DNA from: JADLEX01 sp964586775
GTDB lineage: Bacteria; Lernaellota; Lernaellaia; JACKCT01
Direction: 5' to 3'
NCBI GenBank assembly: GCA_964586775.1
Contig: CAZPJD010000013.1
Location: 1 to 17,914, forward strand
Length of the DNA stretch: 17,914 nt
Shown here: positions 6,804 through 13,315 of the stretch, in pieces
Layout of the letters: every line of letters starts with the position of its first letter
Position numbering within the stretch: position 1 is the stretch's first letter
The notes under the pieces: model-generated
The model's input: the letters and a program-made list of their open reading frames with translations, nothing else
Told to the model about the DNA's origin: nothing
The model's database searches: none
Made by a program: the position numbers and the translations under genes

Positions 6804-9155
6804 ATGATGCGTGCGGATCTGCACTGCCACTCCCGTTTCTCGAATCACCCCAGCGAATGGTTTCTCAAGCGTCTCGGTTCAGCCGAGTCGTACACCGAGC
6901 CGGACTTCGTTTACGCGGCGGCCAAAGCGCGCGGCATGCGTTACGTGACCGTCACCGATCACAACCGGATCGAGGCGTCGGTCTATCTGCGCGACCGCCA
7001 TCCCACTGAGGCGTTTACCGGCGTCGAATCCACGGTCTACTTTCCGGACAATCGCGCCAAGGTGCACATTCTGCTCTGGGGATTCTCGGAAGAGGAATTT
7101 GCCGAGGTCGAGCGGATTCGCACCGACATCTACGCGTTTCGCGAGTTCGTCCTGGAACGCGGCATCGCGCACTCCGTCGCGCACGCGGCCTTTTCCGTCG
7201 ACAACCGATTGCGACCGGACCAACTCGAAAAACTCGTGCTGCTGTTTAACGTGTTCGAGGGCGTCAACGGATCGCGAACGCGTGCGAACAACTCGAATCT
7301 CCTGAAAGCCCTTCGGGATCTGTCGCCCGAGCGCATCGAGGACCTGCGTCGCGCGCACGGTATCGACCCCACGGGCGACGCGCCGTGGATCAAAGGATTC
7401 ACCGGCGGCTCCGACGATCACGCGGGGTTGTTCATCGGCCAGACTTATACCGAGGCCGAAGGCGATGACGTCGCCGCGTACCTCGACTCGATCCGGCGAA
7501 GGTCCTCCATGCCCGGCGGCCGAACCGACGACTACAAGACCTTCGCCTTCGCCGTCTACAAGATCGCCTATGACTTCTCCGAATCGCGCGGCGGTCTGCT
7601 GTCGCGCTCGCTGCTCCCGCAGATCTCGACCTATCTGCTCGATCGCGGCCGACGCGAAACGGGGCGCACGGAAAGCGCGGCCCAGATGCTCTCGCGCGCG
7701 GAAACCAATCTGCGGACGCTGCGATCGATCTCGTCGGGATTCGCGGGCGAAGACAAGTCCGACGTGACCCAAAAGCTCGACGCCGCGTACGACATGATCT
7801 CCGGCGTCCTCGACGACCTGTCGCGGGAGCTGATCGGCCAGGTGGCCGTCGACCTGGAACGTCTCGACATCGGCTCGCTGCTGCGCAACGTGGCCTCGGC
7901 GCTTCCCGCGGCGTTCTTGACGGCTCCCTTCTTCTCGACCTTCCGCCACATGCAGCGGGAGCGGCGTCTGGTGCAGCATCTCCTCGAACGGTTTAGCGAC
8001 GGACGCCCCAGCAACGGACGAAAGATCCTGTGGTTCAGCGACACCTTCGCCGATCTCAATGGCGTGTCCTCGACGCTGCGCACGATCGCCCGGGTCTCCG
8101 AGGAGCATGAGCTCAACATCCGCATCGCGACCTGCCTGACCGACCACGAGCGGCGGCGGGTTCACTCGGGCGGCGTGGTGAATCTGCCGCACATCTTCGA
8201 GTTCCCCATCCCGCATTATCCCAACATCACGCTCAAGGTTCCCTCGGTGCTGGGGGCGATGAAGCGGATCGAGCGCGAGGCGCCGGACGAGATCTACATC
8301 TCGACGCCCGGCCCGGTCGGTCTGTTGGCACTGGCGCTCGGCAAGCTGCTGGGCGTGCGCACGGTCGGCGTCTTCCACACCGATTTCTCGATGTTCGCGG
8401 AAAAAATCACGCTCGACGAATCCCTGGCCGAGGTGGTGGACACCTTCATGCGCTGGTTCTACGGCGCGTGCGACGGCGTGAGCGTGCCGACCCGCGAATA
8501 TCAGACGATTCTGGAGCGACGCGGCATCGATCCCGCGCGCATGACGCTCTTTCAGCGGGGCATCGAGTCCGACCTGTTTTCCCCGACTCCGGAAGGCCGC
8601 GAATATCTGCGCGACCGCTATCACCTCAAAGAGGGCGTCAATCTTCTCTTCGCGGGCCGCGTGTCGCGGGAGAAAAACGTCGATGTTCTCGCCGACGTTT
8701 ATCACCGGCTTTCGGCCACGAGGTCCGACCTCAATCTGGTCATCGCCGGCGACGGACCCTACATCGGCGGCCTCAAGGAGCGCGTGCGACCCAACGGTCG
8801 CGTAATCTTCACCGGCGCGCTCGATCGCACGGAACTTCCTTACTTCTACTCCGGCTCGGATTTCTTCGTCTTCCCCAGCACGGCCGACACCTTCGGCATG
8901 GCGGTGCTGGAGGCGCAGGCATGTGGACTTCCGGCACTCGTCTCCAATGAGGGCGGCCCGAAAGAAATCATCGCGCATGGCGAGACCGGTTGGGTCGTGA
9001 ACGGAGCCGGCGCGGACGAATGGACGCACCGGGTCGGAGACGCGATCGAATTCATGAATTCCGACCGCGGCCGTTACGAACGAATGCGTTCCCGAAGCCG
9101 CGAGCGCGTCGTGCGCGATCGGGACTGGTCGAAAATCCTGGGGTCGCTGTTGTAA
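6804..9155 (+). CDS. PHP-domain / GT4-type glycosyltransferase fusion protein
   Basis: The 783-aa protein joins two enzymes. Residues 1 to about 230 are a PHP metal-dependent phosphoesterase domain: DLHCHS (5-10), TDHN (51-54), GVES (E75), KVHILLWG (H88), AHSVAHA (H123, H127) and GGSDDHAG (201-208) supply the expected His/Asp metal ligands. A helical linker (about 240-405) holds a hydrophobic stretch (NVASALPAAFLTAPFF). Residues 408-783 are a GT-B fold glycosyltransferase: ILWFSDTFADLNGVSSTLRT, AGRVSREKN (donor-phosphate Arg/Lys), VIAGDGP, and DTFGMAVLEAQACGLP, in which Asp replaces the first Glu of the EX7E motif. The start at 6804 has GAGGT 7 nt upstream and lies right at the PHP domain; an ATG at 6777 is the alternative (792 aa). 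The sugar, acceptor and phosphoester substrate are unknown. A lipid or cell-surface glycan role is inferred. Confidence 0.9.
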   Translation: MMRADLHCHSRFSNHPSEWFLKRLGSAESYTEPDFVYAAAKARGMRYVTVTDHNRIEASVYLRDRHPTEAFTGVESTVYFPDNRAKVHILLWGFSEEEFAEVERIRTDIYAFREFVLERGIAHSVAHAAFSVDNRLRPDQLEKLVLLFNVFEGVNGSRTRANNSNLLKALRDLSPERIEDLRRAHGIDPTGDAPWIKGFTGGSDDHAGLFIGQTYTEAEGDDVAAYLDSIRRRSSMPGGRTDDYKTFAFAVYKIAYDFSESRGGLLSRSLLPQISTYLLDRGRRETGRTESAAQMLSRAETNLRTLRSISSGFAGEDKSDVTQKLDAAYDMISGVLDDLSRELIGQVAVDLERLDIGSLLRNVASALPAAFLTAPFFSTFRHMQRERRLVQHLLERFSDGRPSNGRKILWFSDTFADLNGVSSTLRTIARVSEEHELNIRIATCLTDHERRRVHSGGVVNLPHIFEFPIPHYPNITLKVPSVLGAMKRIEREAPDEIYISTPGPVGLLALALGKLLGVRTVGVFHTDFSMFAEKITLDESLAEVVDTFMRWFYGACDGVSVPTREYQTILERRGIDPARMTLFQRGIESDLFSPTPEGREYLRDRYHLKEGVNLLFAGRVSREKNVDVLADVYHRLSATRSDLNLVIAGDGPYIGGLKERVRPNGRVIFTGALDRTELPYFYSGSDFFVFPSTADTFGMAVLEAQACGLPALVSNEGGPKEIIAHGETGWVVNGAGADEWTHRVGDAIEFMNSDRGRYERMRSRSRERVVRDRDWSKILGSLL

Positions 9156-9182
9156 CCACGGGTCGCCGCACGGCCGATCGCG

Positions 9183-9605
9183 TCAGCCATCGGATTTGCC
9201 TCCCTCGAGATCGTTACCCGGCTCCGGCGGATCATCTCCCACCGCCGCCGAGGCGCCCGCGCCGCGCGCAAGCCGCGCGATGTTCTCCAGCGTCTTCTCC
9301 ATGCTCGCGAGCCGTTGCTTCGTCGGGGCAAGGTCGACCTTGCCGACGAGCCCCAGCGCGAGCAGCATGTCGAGATCCATGGACAGGACGCGAAGCGCAT
9401 CCCTCGCCGCGTGAATCCTCCGCGAAACGCGTGCCGAATCGCCGCCGGGACCGAGGACCGCCACCGCGCGTCCGAACGCGATCGCCGATCGCCGCGCCGA
9501 CTCCGCGAACATCGAAGCCGAGTCGCCGACGCGGCGAAGGAGTCTCTCGACATCCGCCAAGGTACCGAGAAACTCTTCCCGCAAACGCAGGATCTGAAAG
9601 CGCAT
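9183..9605 (-). CDS. Small helical hypothetical protein
   Basis: This 140-aa frame is not a family I recognise. It is predicted to be almost wholly alpha-helical with heptad-like spacing (MRFQILRLREEFLGTLADVE, RLASMEKTLENIARLARG) and a flexible acidic, Gly/Pro-rich tail after residue 118. GC at third codon positions is high, as in neighbouring genes, supporting real coding. The ATG at 9605 is preceded by GGCGGGAAGA, a usable but close ribosome binding site. The frame stays open further upstream to 10217, but that part overlaps the acetyltransferase gene antisense to none and in another frame, with no similar character, so it is excluded. It lies downstream of the GNAT gene on the same strand and converges on the PHP-glycosyltransferase gene. 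There is no signal peptide or membrane helix. Confidence 0.6.
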   Translation of the reverse strand: MRFQILRLREEFLGTLADVERLLRRVGDSASMFAESARRSAIAFGRAVAVLGPGGDSARVSRRIHAARDALRVLSMDLDMLLALGLVGKVDLAPTKQRLASMEKTLENIARLARGAGASAAVGDDPPEPGNDLEGGKSDG

Positions 9606-9793
9606 TCTTCCCGCCACGATGGTTTGCGAACGGGAGGAATTCAATTTCCGCGCCAACCGGATCGTAACGACACGGCGTCGGCGGTTGACGCGAATCGGCG
9701 CGGATCGTCGCGAATTGACGCGAGGGCGGCCGAGCATTCGGCGAATCGCCCGCTCCGGTTTTCGGGGTCCGTGCTCCGGATTTCGGAGTGCGC
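9606..9793. other. Intergenic spacer with imperfect short direct repeats
   Basis: GCTCCGG occurs at 9752-9758 and 9773-9779 within two similar 21-nt units. TTGACGCGA occurs at 9685-9693 and 9715-9723. CTCCG-GATTT-CGGAG (9774-9788) could form a short hairpin just after the GNAT stop, but no T-run follows on the minus strand. Nothing here amounts to a clear promoter. Confidence 0.35.
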
Positions 9794-10309
9794 TCAGCCC
9801 GGGTTCACGTGACGGCACATGGTGATCTTGTTGAGATCGAACCCCATGTGTCGCCAGAACTCCTCGGATGAACGGTTGGCCGGGATGACGTTGACATAGA
9901 CGTCGTCGACGCGGGAGTTCTGAAAGAAACGCACCGCGCGATCCACCAGTGCGCGGCCGATTCCCGCCATTCGGTGTTCCTCGTTCACAAAAATGTTCTC
10001 GATGACGCCGATGGAGTCCTGTTCGAAGACCTGCGCCGGCTTGGTGACGTACAGATTGACGAAGGCGGCCACCTCGCCGCGCACGCGCGCCACGTAGATG
10101 GCGGCGGAGGGCGATTCGAAAAATCCCATCAGATAGCTGCGCTGGATCGAACGCGCCCCCGGCGCGAGCACGTATCGGGCGTTGAACTCCGACGTGAGGC
10201 GCATGAGCTTCGCCCAAAGCGAGAGGATCGCCTCCATGTCGGACGGCACGGCGTGCTCGATGATCGGTTCGTCGTGAAGAAGCTGCATCGGTAATTCGCC
10301 CGCACTCAT
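9794..10309 (-). CDS. GNAT family N-acetyltransferase
   Basis: The 171-aa protein has the GNAT fold that transfers acetyl from acetyl-CoA to an amine. Motif A is clear: IENIFVNEEHRMAGIGRALV (103-122), where R113-x-x-G116-x-G118 forms the pyrophosphate-binding loop. A beta strand and helix follow (VDDVYVNVIPANRSSEEFWRHMGF, 134-157), typical of motif B with the conserved aromatic end. Length is normal for a single-domain GNAT. The frame is open to 10798, but upstream sequence contains an A-rich non-coding stretch, so the start is placed at the ATG at 10309 (another ATG at 10288 is possible). Neither has a strong Shine-Dalgarno sequence. The substrate (small molecule, antibiotic or protein terminus) cannot be deduced. 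Confidence 0.88.
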   Translation of the reverse strand: MSAGELPMQLLHDEPIIEHAVPSDMEAILSLWAKLMRLTSEFNARYVLAPGARSIQRSYLMGFFESPSAAIYVARVRGEVAAFVNLYVTKPAQVFEQDSIGVIENIFVNEEHRMAGIGRALVDRAVRFFQNSRVDDVYVNVIPANRSSEEFWRHMGFDLNKITMCRHVNPG

Positions 10310-10626
10310 CGTAACGAACGAGCTCGGGCGGTGGAAGGGGGCGAACGATGTGCGAAAATGGCGAGGTCTAAAAAAAGGAAAAAATTTGGGGGCCATCGCC
10401 GATTCGCGGCACCATTGCCGTGAACCCGGTGATAACCCCCGATGCACGATGGTAGAGAGCCGTTTCTGAGCCCGGGAGAAAGCAACCCCGGTGCCAAGTT
10501 TAAAAGTCGAGCAAATCCGCAGTTTTGAGACCACTTGCCGTTGAGACGTGACTTCCGTTCGCCTCGAAAAGTTGTGACGGACCGTGAAAATCCACGTCAG
10601 CGTTAGCCGCACTGGTGGTGGAATCC

Positions 10627-10694
10627 TGTGGACCCGGCCGAGGGCGGCCGGGCCACACCCTTCACTTTGCGTGGCGCGGGCGCCCCCGCCCGCG
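10627..10694. repeat. Paired GC-rich hairpins, probable palindromic intergenic repeat
   Basis: The first hairpin is TGTGG-A-CCCGGCC (10627-10639) against GGCCGGGCCACA (10646-10657), a 12-bp stem with a single A bulge and a 6-nt loop. The second is CGCGGGCG (10675-10682) against CGCCCGCG (10687-10694) with a CCCC loop. No T-tract follows either. The twin-hairpin layout recalls the element at 35-102, though the sequences differ. A dispersed-repeat identity is inference. Confidence 0.5.
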
Positions 10695-10722
10695 GACACC
10701 GACAGTTCGTCGCTCGCACAAC

Positions 10723-10751
10723 TTGCCGCCGATCGGCACCCCCGATAGCAT
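10723..10751 (+). promoter_or_regulatory. Candidate sigma70-like promoter for the alpha/beta hydrolase gene
   Basis: TTGCCG (10723-10728) and TAGCAT (10746-10751) are exactly 17 nt apart; each matches four of six consensus bases. The start point would be about 30 nt before the ATG at 10791. Confidence 0.4.
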
Positions 10752-10790
10752 GGCTGCCGTTCGATGAATTGATGATCGTCGGGGTGTGCC

Positions 10791-11858
10791 ATGCCCACCG
10801 TGATTTGGGTGTTTGTCGCCGTTTTCGTCGCCGGGGCTGCCCTGCATCTGGTCAGCCTGCGTTACGTGACGCAGGGGCGTTTCGACGAGACGCACCACGT
10901 GCGTCTGCCGGGCGGTCGTCCGCTGGCGCTGTATCGAATTCGCCCGACCGGCGGGCCAAAGCGAAATCATCCCGTGATCTGCTGCCACGGCCTGGGCGCG
11001 TGCCGATTCAACCTCGCGCTGCCCGGAAAGCACAGCATCGCCCACCGGCTGGCGACCGAGGGTTACGACGTGTGGGTGTGCGACCTGTCGGGCTTCGGGC
11101 GAAGCGTGCCAGAAAACTGGCGCGAGCCGGGCCGATTCGACGTGCGCTTCGAGGACTTCGTGTTGCGCGACGCCCCGGCGATGATCGATCGCATCCGCCA
11201 GGAAACCGGCGCGGATCGCCTCTTTTGGGTGGGGCACTCGATGGGCGGCATGACGGCGTACGGCGTCGCCCAAACCGACGCCGCGCGGCACCTGCGCGGC
11301 GCGGTGGCCATCGCGAGCCCGACGACGCTCTCGGGCCACAGCTTCTTCAAACCCGTCACGCGCTTCGACTGGGTGATTCGCCCGTTTCCGCGCCTCGACC
11401 TCGGGTGGCCGAGCCGCGTGACCGCGCCGCTGCTGCGATGGCTACCCGGACGGCTTCATCAGCCGGTGCTCAACGCGCGGAACATGGATCTGGAGCAGAC
11501 GAAGTACACGGCGGCGAATGTGATCTCGACGACGCCGATGCCGCTGCTGATGGAGTTTTCGCGCTGGATCAGGACCGGCGTCATGACGGACGATCGGGGT
11601 TACAACTATTTCGACAACATGCACCTCATCGAGGCGCCGATCCTGTGCATGTCGGCCGCGGCCGACCACCTCGTGCCCGCGCCGTGCGTGTCGGAGGGAT
11701 TCGAGAAGATGTCCTCCGCCGACAAGACCCATGTGCATTTCTCGTCGGCCACGGGCGGCGAGGACTACGGCCACGGCGACATCATCTTCGGACGCAACGC
11801 CCCCGAGATCGTTTTTCCACACATCGTGGAATGGCTGAACGCGCGCGACGGAGCGTAA
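10791..11858 (+). CDS. Membrane-anchored alpha/beta hydrolase
   Basis: The 355-aa protein is an alpha/beta-fold hydrolase, probably a lipase or esterase. The nucleophile elbow is GHSMGG (148-153, S150). The oxyanion-loop motif is CHGLG (65-69). Likely acid and base are D292 (in SAAADHLVP) and H328 (in DYGHGD), in the right order and spacing for the triad. Residues 1-22 form an uncleaved-looking hydrophobic segment (VIWVFVAVFVAGAALHLV), suggesting anchoring in the inner membrane. The N-terminal part after the anchor (FDETHHVRLPGGRPLALYRI) recalls acid-lipase-like proteins, which I do not claim firmly. A candidate promoter lies upstream, and the bacterioferritin gene follows after 104 nt with its own promoter candidate, so the two may be separate units. 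The substrate is unknown. Confidence 0.88.
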   Translation: MPTVIWVFVAVFVAGAALHLVSLRYVTQGRFDETHHVRLPGGRPLALYRIRPTGGPKRNHPVICCHGLGACRFNLALPGKHSIAHRLATEGYDVWVCDLSGFGRSVPENWREPGRFDVRFEDFVLRDAPAMIDRIRQETGADRLFWVGHSMGGMTAYGVAQTDAARHLRGAVAIASPTTLSGHSFFKPVTRFDWVIRPFPRLDLGWPSRVTAPLLRWLPGRLHQPVLNARNMDLEQTKYTAANVISTTPMPLLMEFSRWIRTGVMTDDRGYNYFDNMHLIEAPILCMSAAADHLVPAPCVSEGFEKMSSADKTHVHFSSATGGEDYGHGDIIFGRNAPEIVFPHIVEWLNARDGA

Positions 11859-11874
11859 CAACGGACGAAAATCG

Positions 11875-11904
11875 TGGACATGCGCGTCGTTTGACGGCTA
11901 GAAT
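11875..11904 (+). promoter_or_regulatory. Candidate sigma70-like promoter for bfr
   Basis: TGGACA (11875-11880) and TAGAAT (11899-11904) each match five of six consensus bases and are 18 nt apart. The predicted start is about 50 nt before the ATG. No Fur-box-like palindrome is obvious in the gap. Confidence 0.5.
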
Positions 11905-11962
11905 GCGTCCGCGTGCGCAGGGGAGCACGCACCCCGATTTTCATCCACAAAAGGAGCCGGCC

Positions 11963-12472
11963 ATGAAAGGCGACGAACAGGTCATCGACGCGCTCAATCA
12001 CGCGCTTCGTTCCGAGGTCACCGCGATCCTTCAGTACTTCCTGCACGCCGAGATGTGTTCCGATTGGGGCTATTCGAAGCTGGCGGCCTTCATCAAAAAG
12101 AGTTCGATCGAGGAGATGATCCACGCCGAGAAGCTGATCGAGCGGATTCTGTTTCTCGAAGGCCACCCGACGATGACGCCGATGGCTGCGGTGAACGTGG
12201 GGCGCACGGTGCCCGAGCAGTTCAAGAACGACCTCGCGCTCGAACACGACGCGGTGAAGGTCTACAACGGCTATGTGAAACTGTGCGCGGAAAAGGGCGA
12301 CACCGTCTCGCGCGACCTCTTCCAGCAGCTCGTTATGGACGAGGAGCGCCACGTCGATTTCCTCGAGACGCAGCTCTCGATGGTCGACCAGCTCGGCCTG
12401 CCGAATTATCTTGTGCTCCAGTCGACCCCCGCCGGCGCGGCGACCGCGAAGGACGCGGGCGGCGGGGCGTAG
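11963..12472 (+). CDS. bfr: Bacterioferritin
   Basis: The 169-aa protein stores iron as a ferric mineral inside a 24-subunit shell, oxidising Fe(II) at a di-iron site. All six ferroxidase ligands of the well-studied family fall at the canonical positions: E18, E51, H54, E94, E127 and H130. M52, which ligates the shared haem at the subunit interface, is also present in SSIEEMIHAEKL. The start at 11963 has a strong AAAGGAG six bases upstream; the much longer open frame upstream of it overlaps the hydrolase gene and is not coding. Compared with the E. coli protein (158 aa) it has a short extra C-terminal Ala/Gly-rich tail (residues about 155-169). No bacterioferritin-associated ferredoxin gene lies next to it. 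Confidence 0.96.
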   Translation: MKGDEQVIDALNHALRSEVTAILQYFLHAEMCSDWGYSKLAAFIKKSSIEEMIHAEKLIERILFLEGHPTMTPMAAVNVGRTVPEQFKNDLALEHDAVKVYNGYVKLCAEKGDTVSRDLFQQLVMDEERHVDFLETQLSMVDQLGLPNYLVLQSTPAGAATAKDAGGGA

Positions 12473-12549
12473 GGGCAGACGTCTTCCAATTGTCGCTGAT
12501 TGCCGAACGTCGGTCGTTTTTCGTACCATAACGATCAGATTGCGGGCGG

Positions 12550-12573
12550 CGATCGTTTCGATCGAATCGATCG
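12550..12573. promoter_or_regulatory. Three CGATCG sites at 9-nt spacing before the hicBA-like pair
   Basis: CGATCG occurs at 12550-12555, 12559-12564 and 12568-12573, each separated by 3 nt, ending 36 nt before the antitoxin ATG. Each unit is itself a palindrome. Placement and regular spacing suggest a binding site for autoregulation, as is usual for toxin-antitoxin operons. Chance is possible in a genome rich in CG dinucleotides. Confidence 0.4.
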
Positions 12574-12609
12574 GACGACTCGCCGTCCTGATGGGGAGAT
12601 GGTTTCGAC

Positions 12610-12975
12610 ATGGCGACAAAACGGTCGACACGCGCACCCGAATCCGACCTGACCATCAGCGTTCTCATTTACGATGAGGACGGCTATCGCGTTGCGCACG
12701 GTCTGGAAATGGATCTCAAGGGTCGCGGGGAAACCGATCAGGAAGCCGTGGCCGAGCTCGTCGGGATGGTGAAGGCGCAGGTCTCCTTCGCCCTGAAGCG
12801 GAACGAGCCGGACTTGATCTATCGTCCCGCGCCGAAATCGTATTTTCGTCGGTTTCGCGAGGCCCGCGAGCGTGCGCTCCGGTCGTTCCCCAAGCGATCC
12901 CGGCTCGAGTGGAAGAACGCGGTTTCGCGGTTTCTTCCGCTCGGCGCGTCCGCTCGAAGCGAACTTCGCGCTTAG
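12610..12975 (+). CDS. HicB-like antitoxin (putative)
   Basis: The 121-aa protein matches the partial RNase-H-like fold of HicB antitoxins in its first half: ISVLIYDEDGYRVAHGLEMD (16-35), then KGRGETDQEAVAELVGMVKA (37-56), which follows the usual strand-strand-GxT-helix pattern. The C-terminal half (67-121) is basic and helical (SYFRRFREARERALRSFPKR) and does not resemble the usual helix-turn-helix or ribbon-helix-helix DNA-binding domains. It would neutralise the toxin encoded 12 nt downstream. The ATG at 12610 has GGGGAG upstream at rather long spacing. Antitoxin-first order differs from the common hicA-hicB order. Assignment rests on the N-terminal pattern plus the HicA neighbour. Confidence 0.7.
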   Translation: MATKRSTRAPESDLTISVLIYDEDGYRVAHGLEMDLKGRGETDQEAVAELVGMVKAQVSFALKRNEPDLIYRPAPKSYFRRFREARERALRSFPKRSRLEWKNAVSRFLPLGASARSELRA

Positions 12976-12987
12976 CCGGACTCGATT

Positions 12988-13224
12988 GTGCCGCGCATTC
13001 TGAAGTTCCGAGAATTCATCAAGATCCTGAAGAAATACGACCCGCGCTTCGAGGTGTTGTCCGATCGCGGCAAGGGTAGCCATCGAATGCTCTATCATCC
13101 GGACGTCAACGGGCGCGCCGAGTCCTTTCCCGTCGTCTATCACGGCGCGAACAAAGACCTGAAGCCATACGTCGTCAAAGACGTTATCGAACGCTTCCGG
13201 CTCCCGAAAAATCTGTTCGACTGA
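12988..13224 (+). CDS. hicA: HicA-like mRNA interferase toxin
   Basis: The 78-aa protein fits HicA/YcfA toxins, small double-stranded-RNA-binding-fold ribonucleases that cut mRNA. It has the N-terminal helix (FREFIKILKKYDPRFEVLSD), the GKGSHR motif with the expected catalytic histidine (H32), and the conserved HGANKDLKPYVVKDVIERF (52-70), matching the family HGNKDLKPGTL-type segment. Length is normal. The start is GTG at 12988, 12 nt after the antitoxin stop, and no ATG precedes the fold. There is no strong ribosome binding site, so translation may be coupled to the upstream gene. All motifs are intact, so an active toxin is expected. Confidence 0.85.
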   Translation: MPRILKFREFIKILKKYDPRFEVLSDRGKGSHRMLYHPDVNGRAESFPVVYHGANKDLKPYVVKDVIERFRLPKNLFD

Positions 13225-13315
13225 TACAAGAGCTTCATTCGATCCGCCCGACGCGACGGGCACGGCCGCGCGCGGGGGTTTGCCTCATCCCGTTTTTCGG
13301 CGAAATTGGGCCGTC

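Larger units (their letters stand above)
10310..10790. other. 481-nt divergent intergenic region with structured elements
   Basis: No gene is supported here although frames are open on both strands. It holds an A-rich patch (about 10370-10388), two copies of TTGAGAC 16 nt apart (10525-10531, 10541-10547), two GC-rich hairpins (10627-10694) and a candidate promoter for the downstream hydrolase. It separates the divergent GNAT and alpha/beta hydrolase genes. Confidence 0.5.

Noticed and set aside
6879..9029. Minus-strand frame of 716 codons opposite the PHP-glycosyltransferase gene
   Set aside because: It is a shadow frame caused by high GC and codon bias; composition is Arg/Ala/Val/Asp-rich with no motifs, while the plus strand has full catalytic motifs.
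10628..11962. Plus-strand extension upstream of bacterioferritin in the same frame
   Set aside because: It overlaps the alpha/beta hydrolase in another frame, and the bfr ATG at 11963 has a strong Shine-Dalgarno sequence and the canonical N-terminus.
13246..13261. Hairpin GCCCG-ACGCGA-CGGGC after hicA
   Set aside because: Stem of only 5 bp with no T-run immediately after it; not a convincing terminator.
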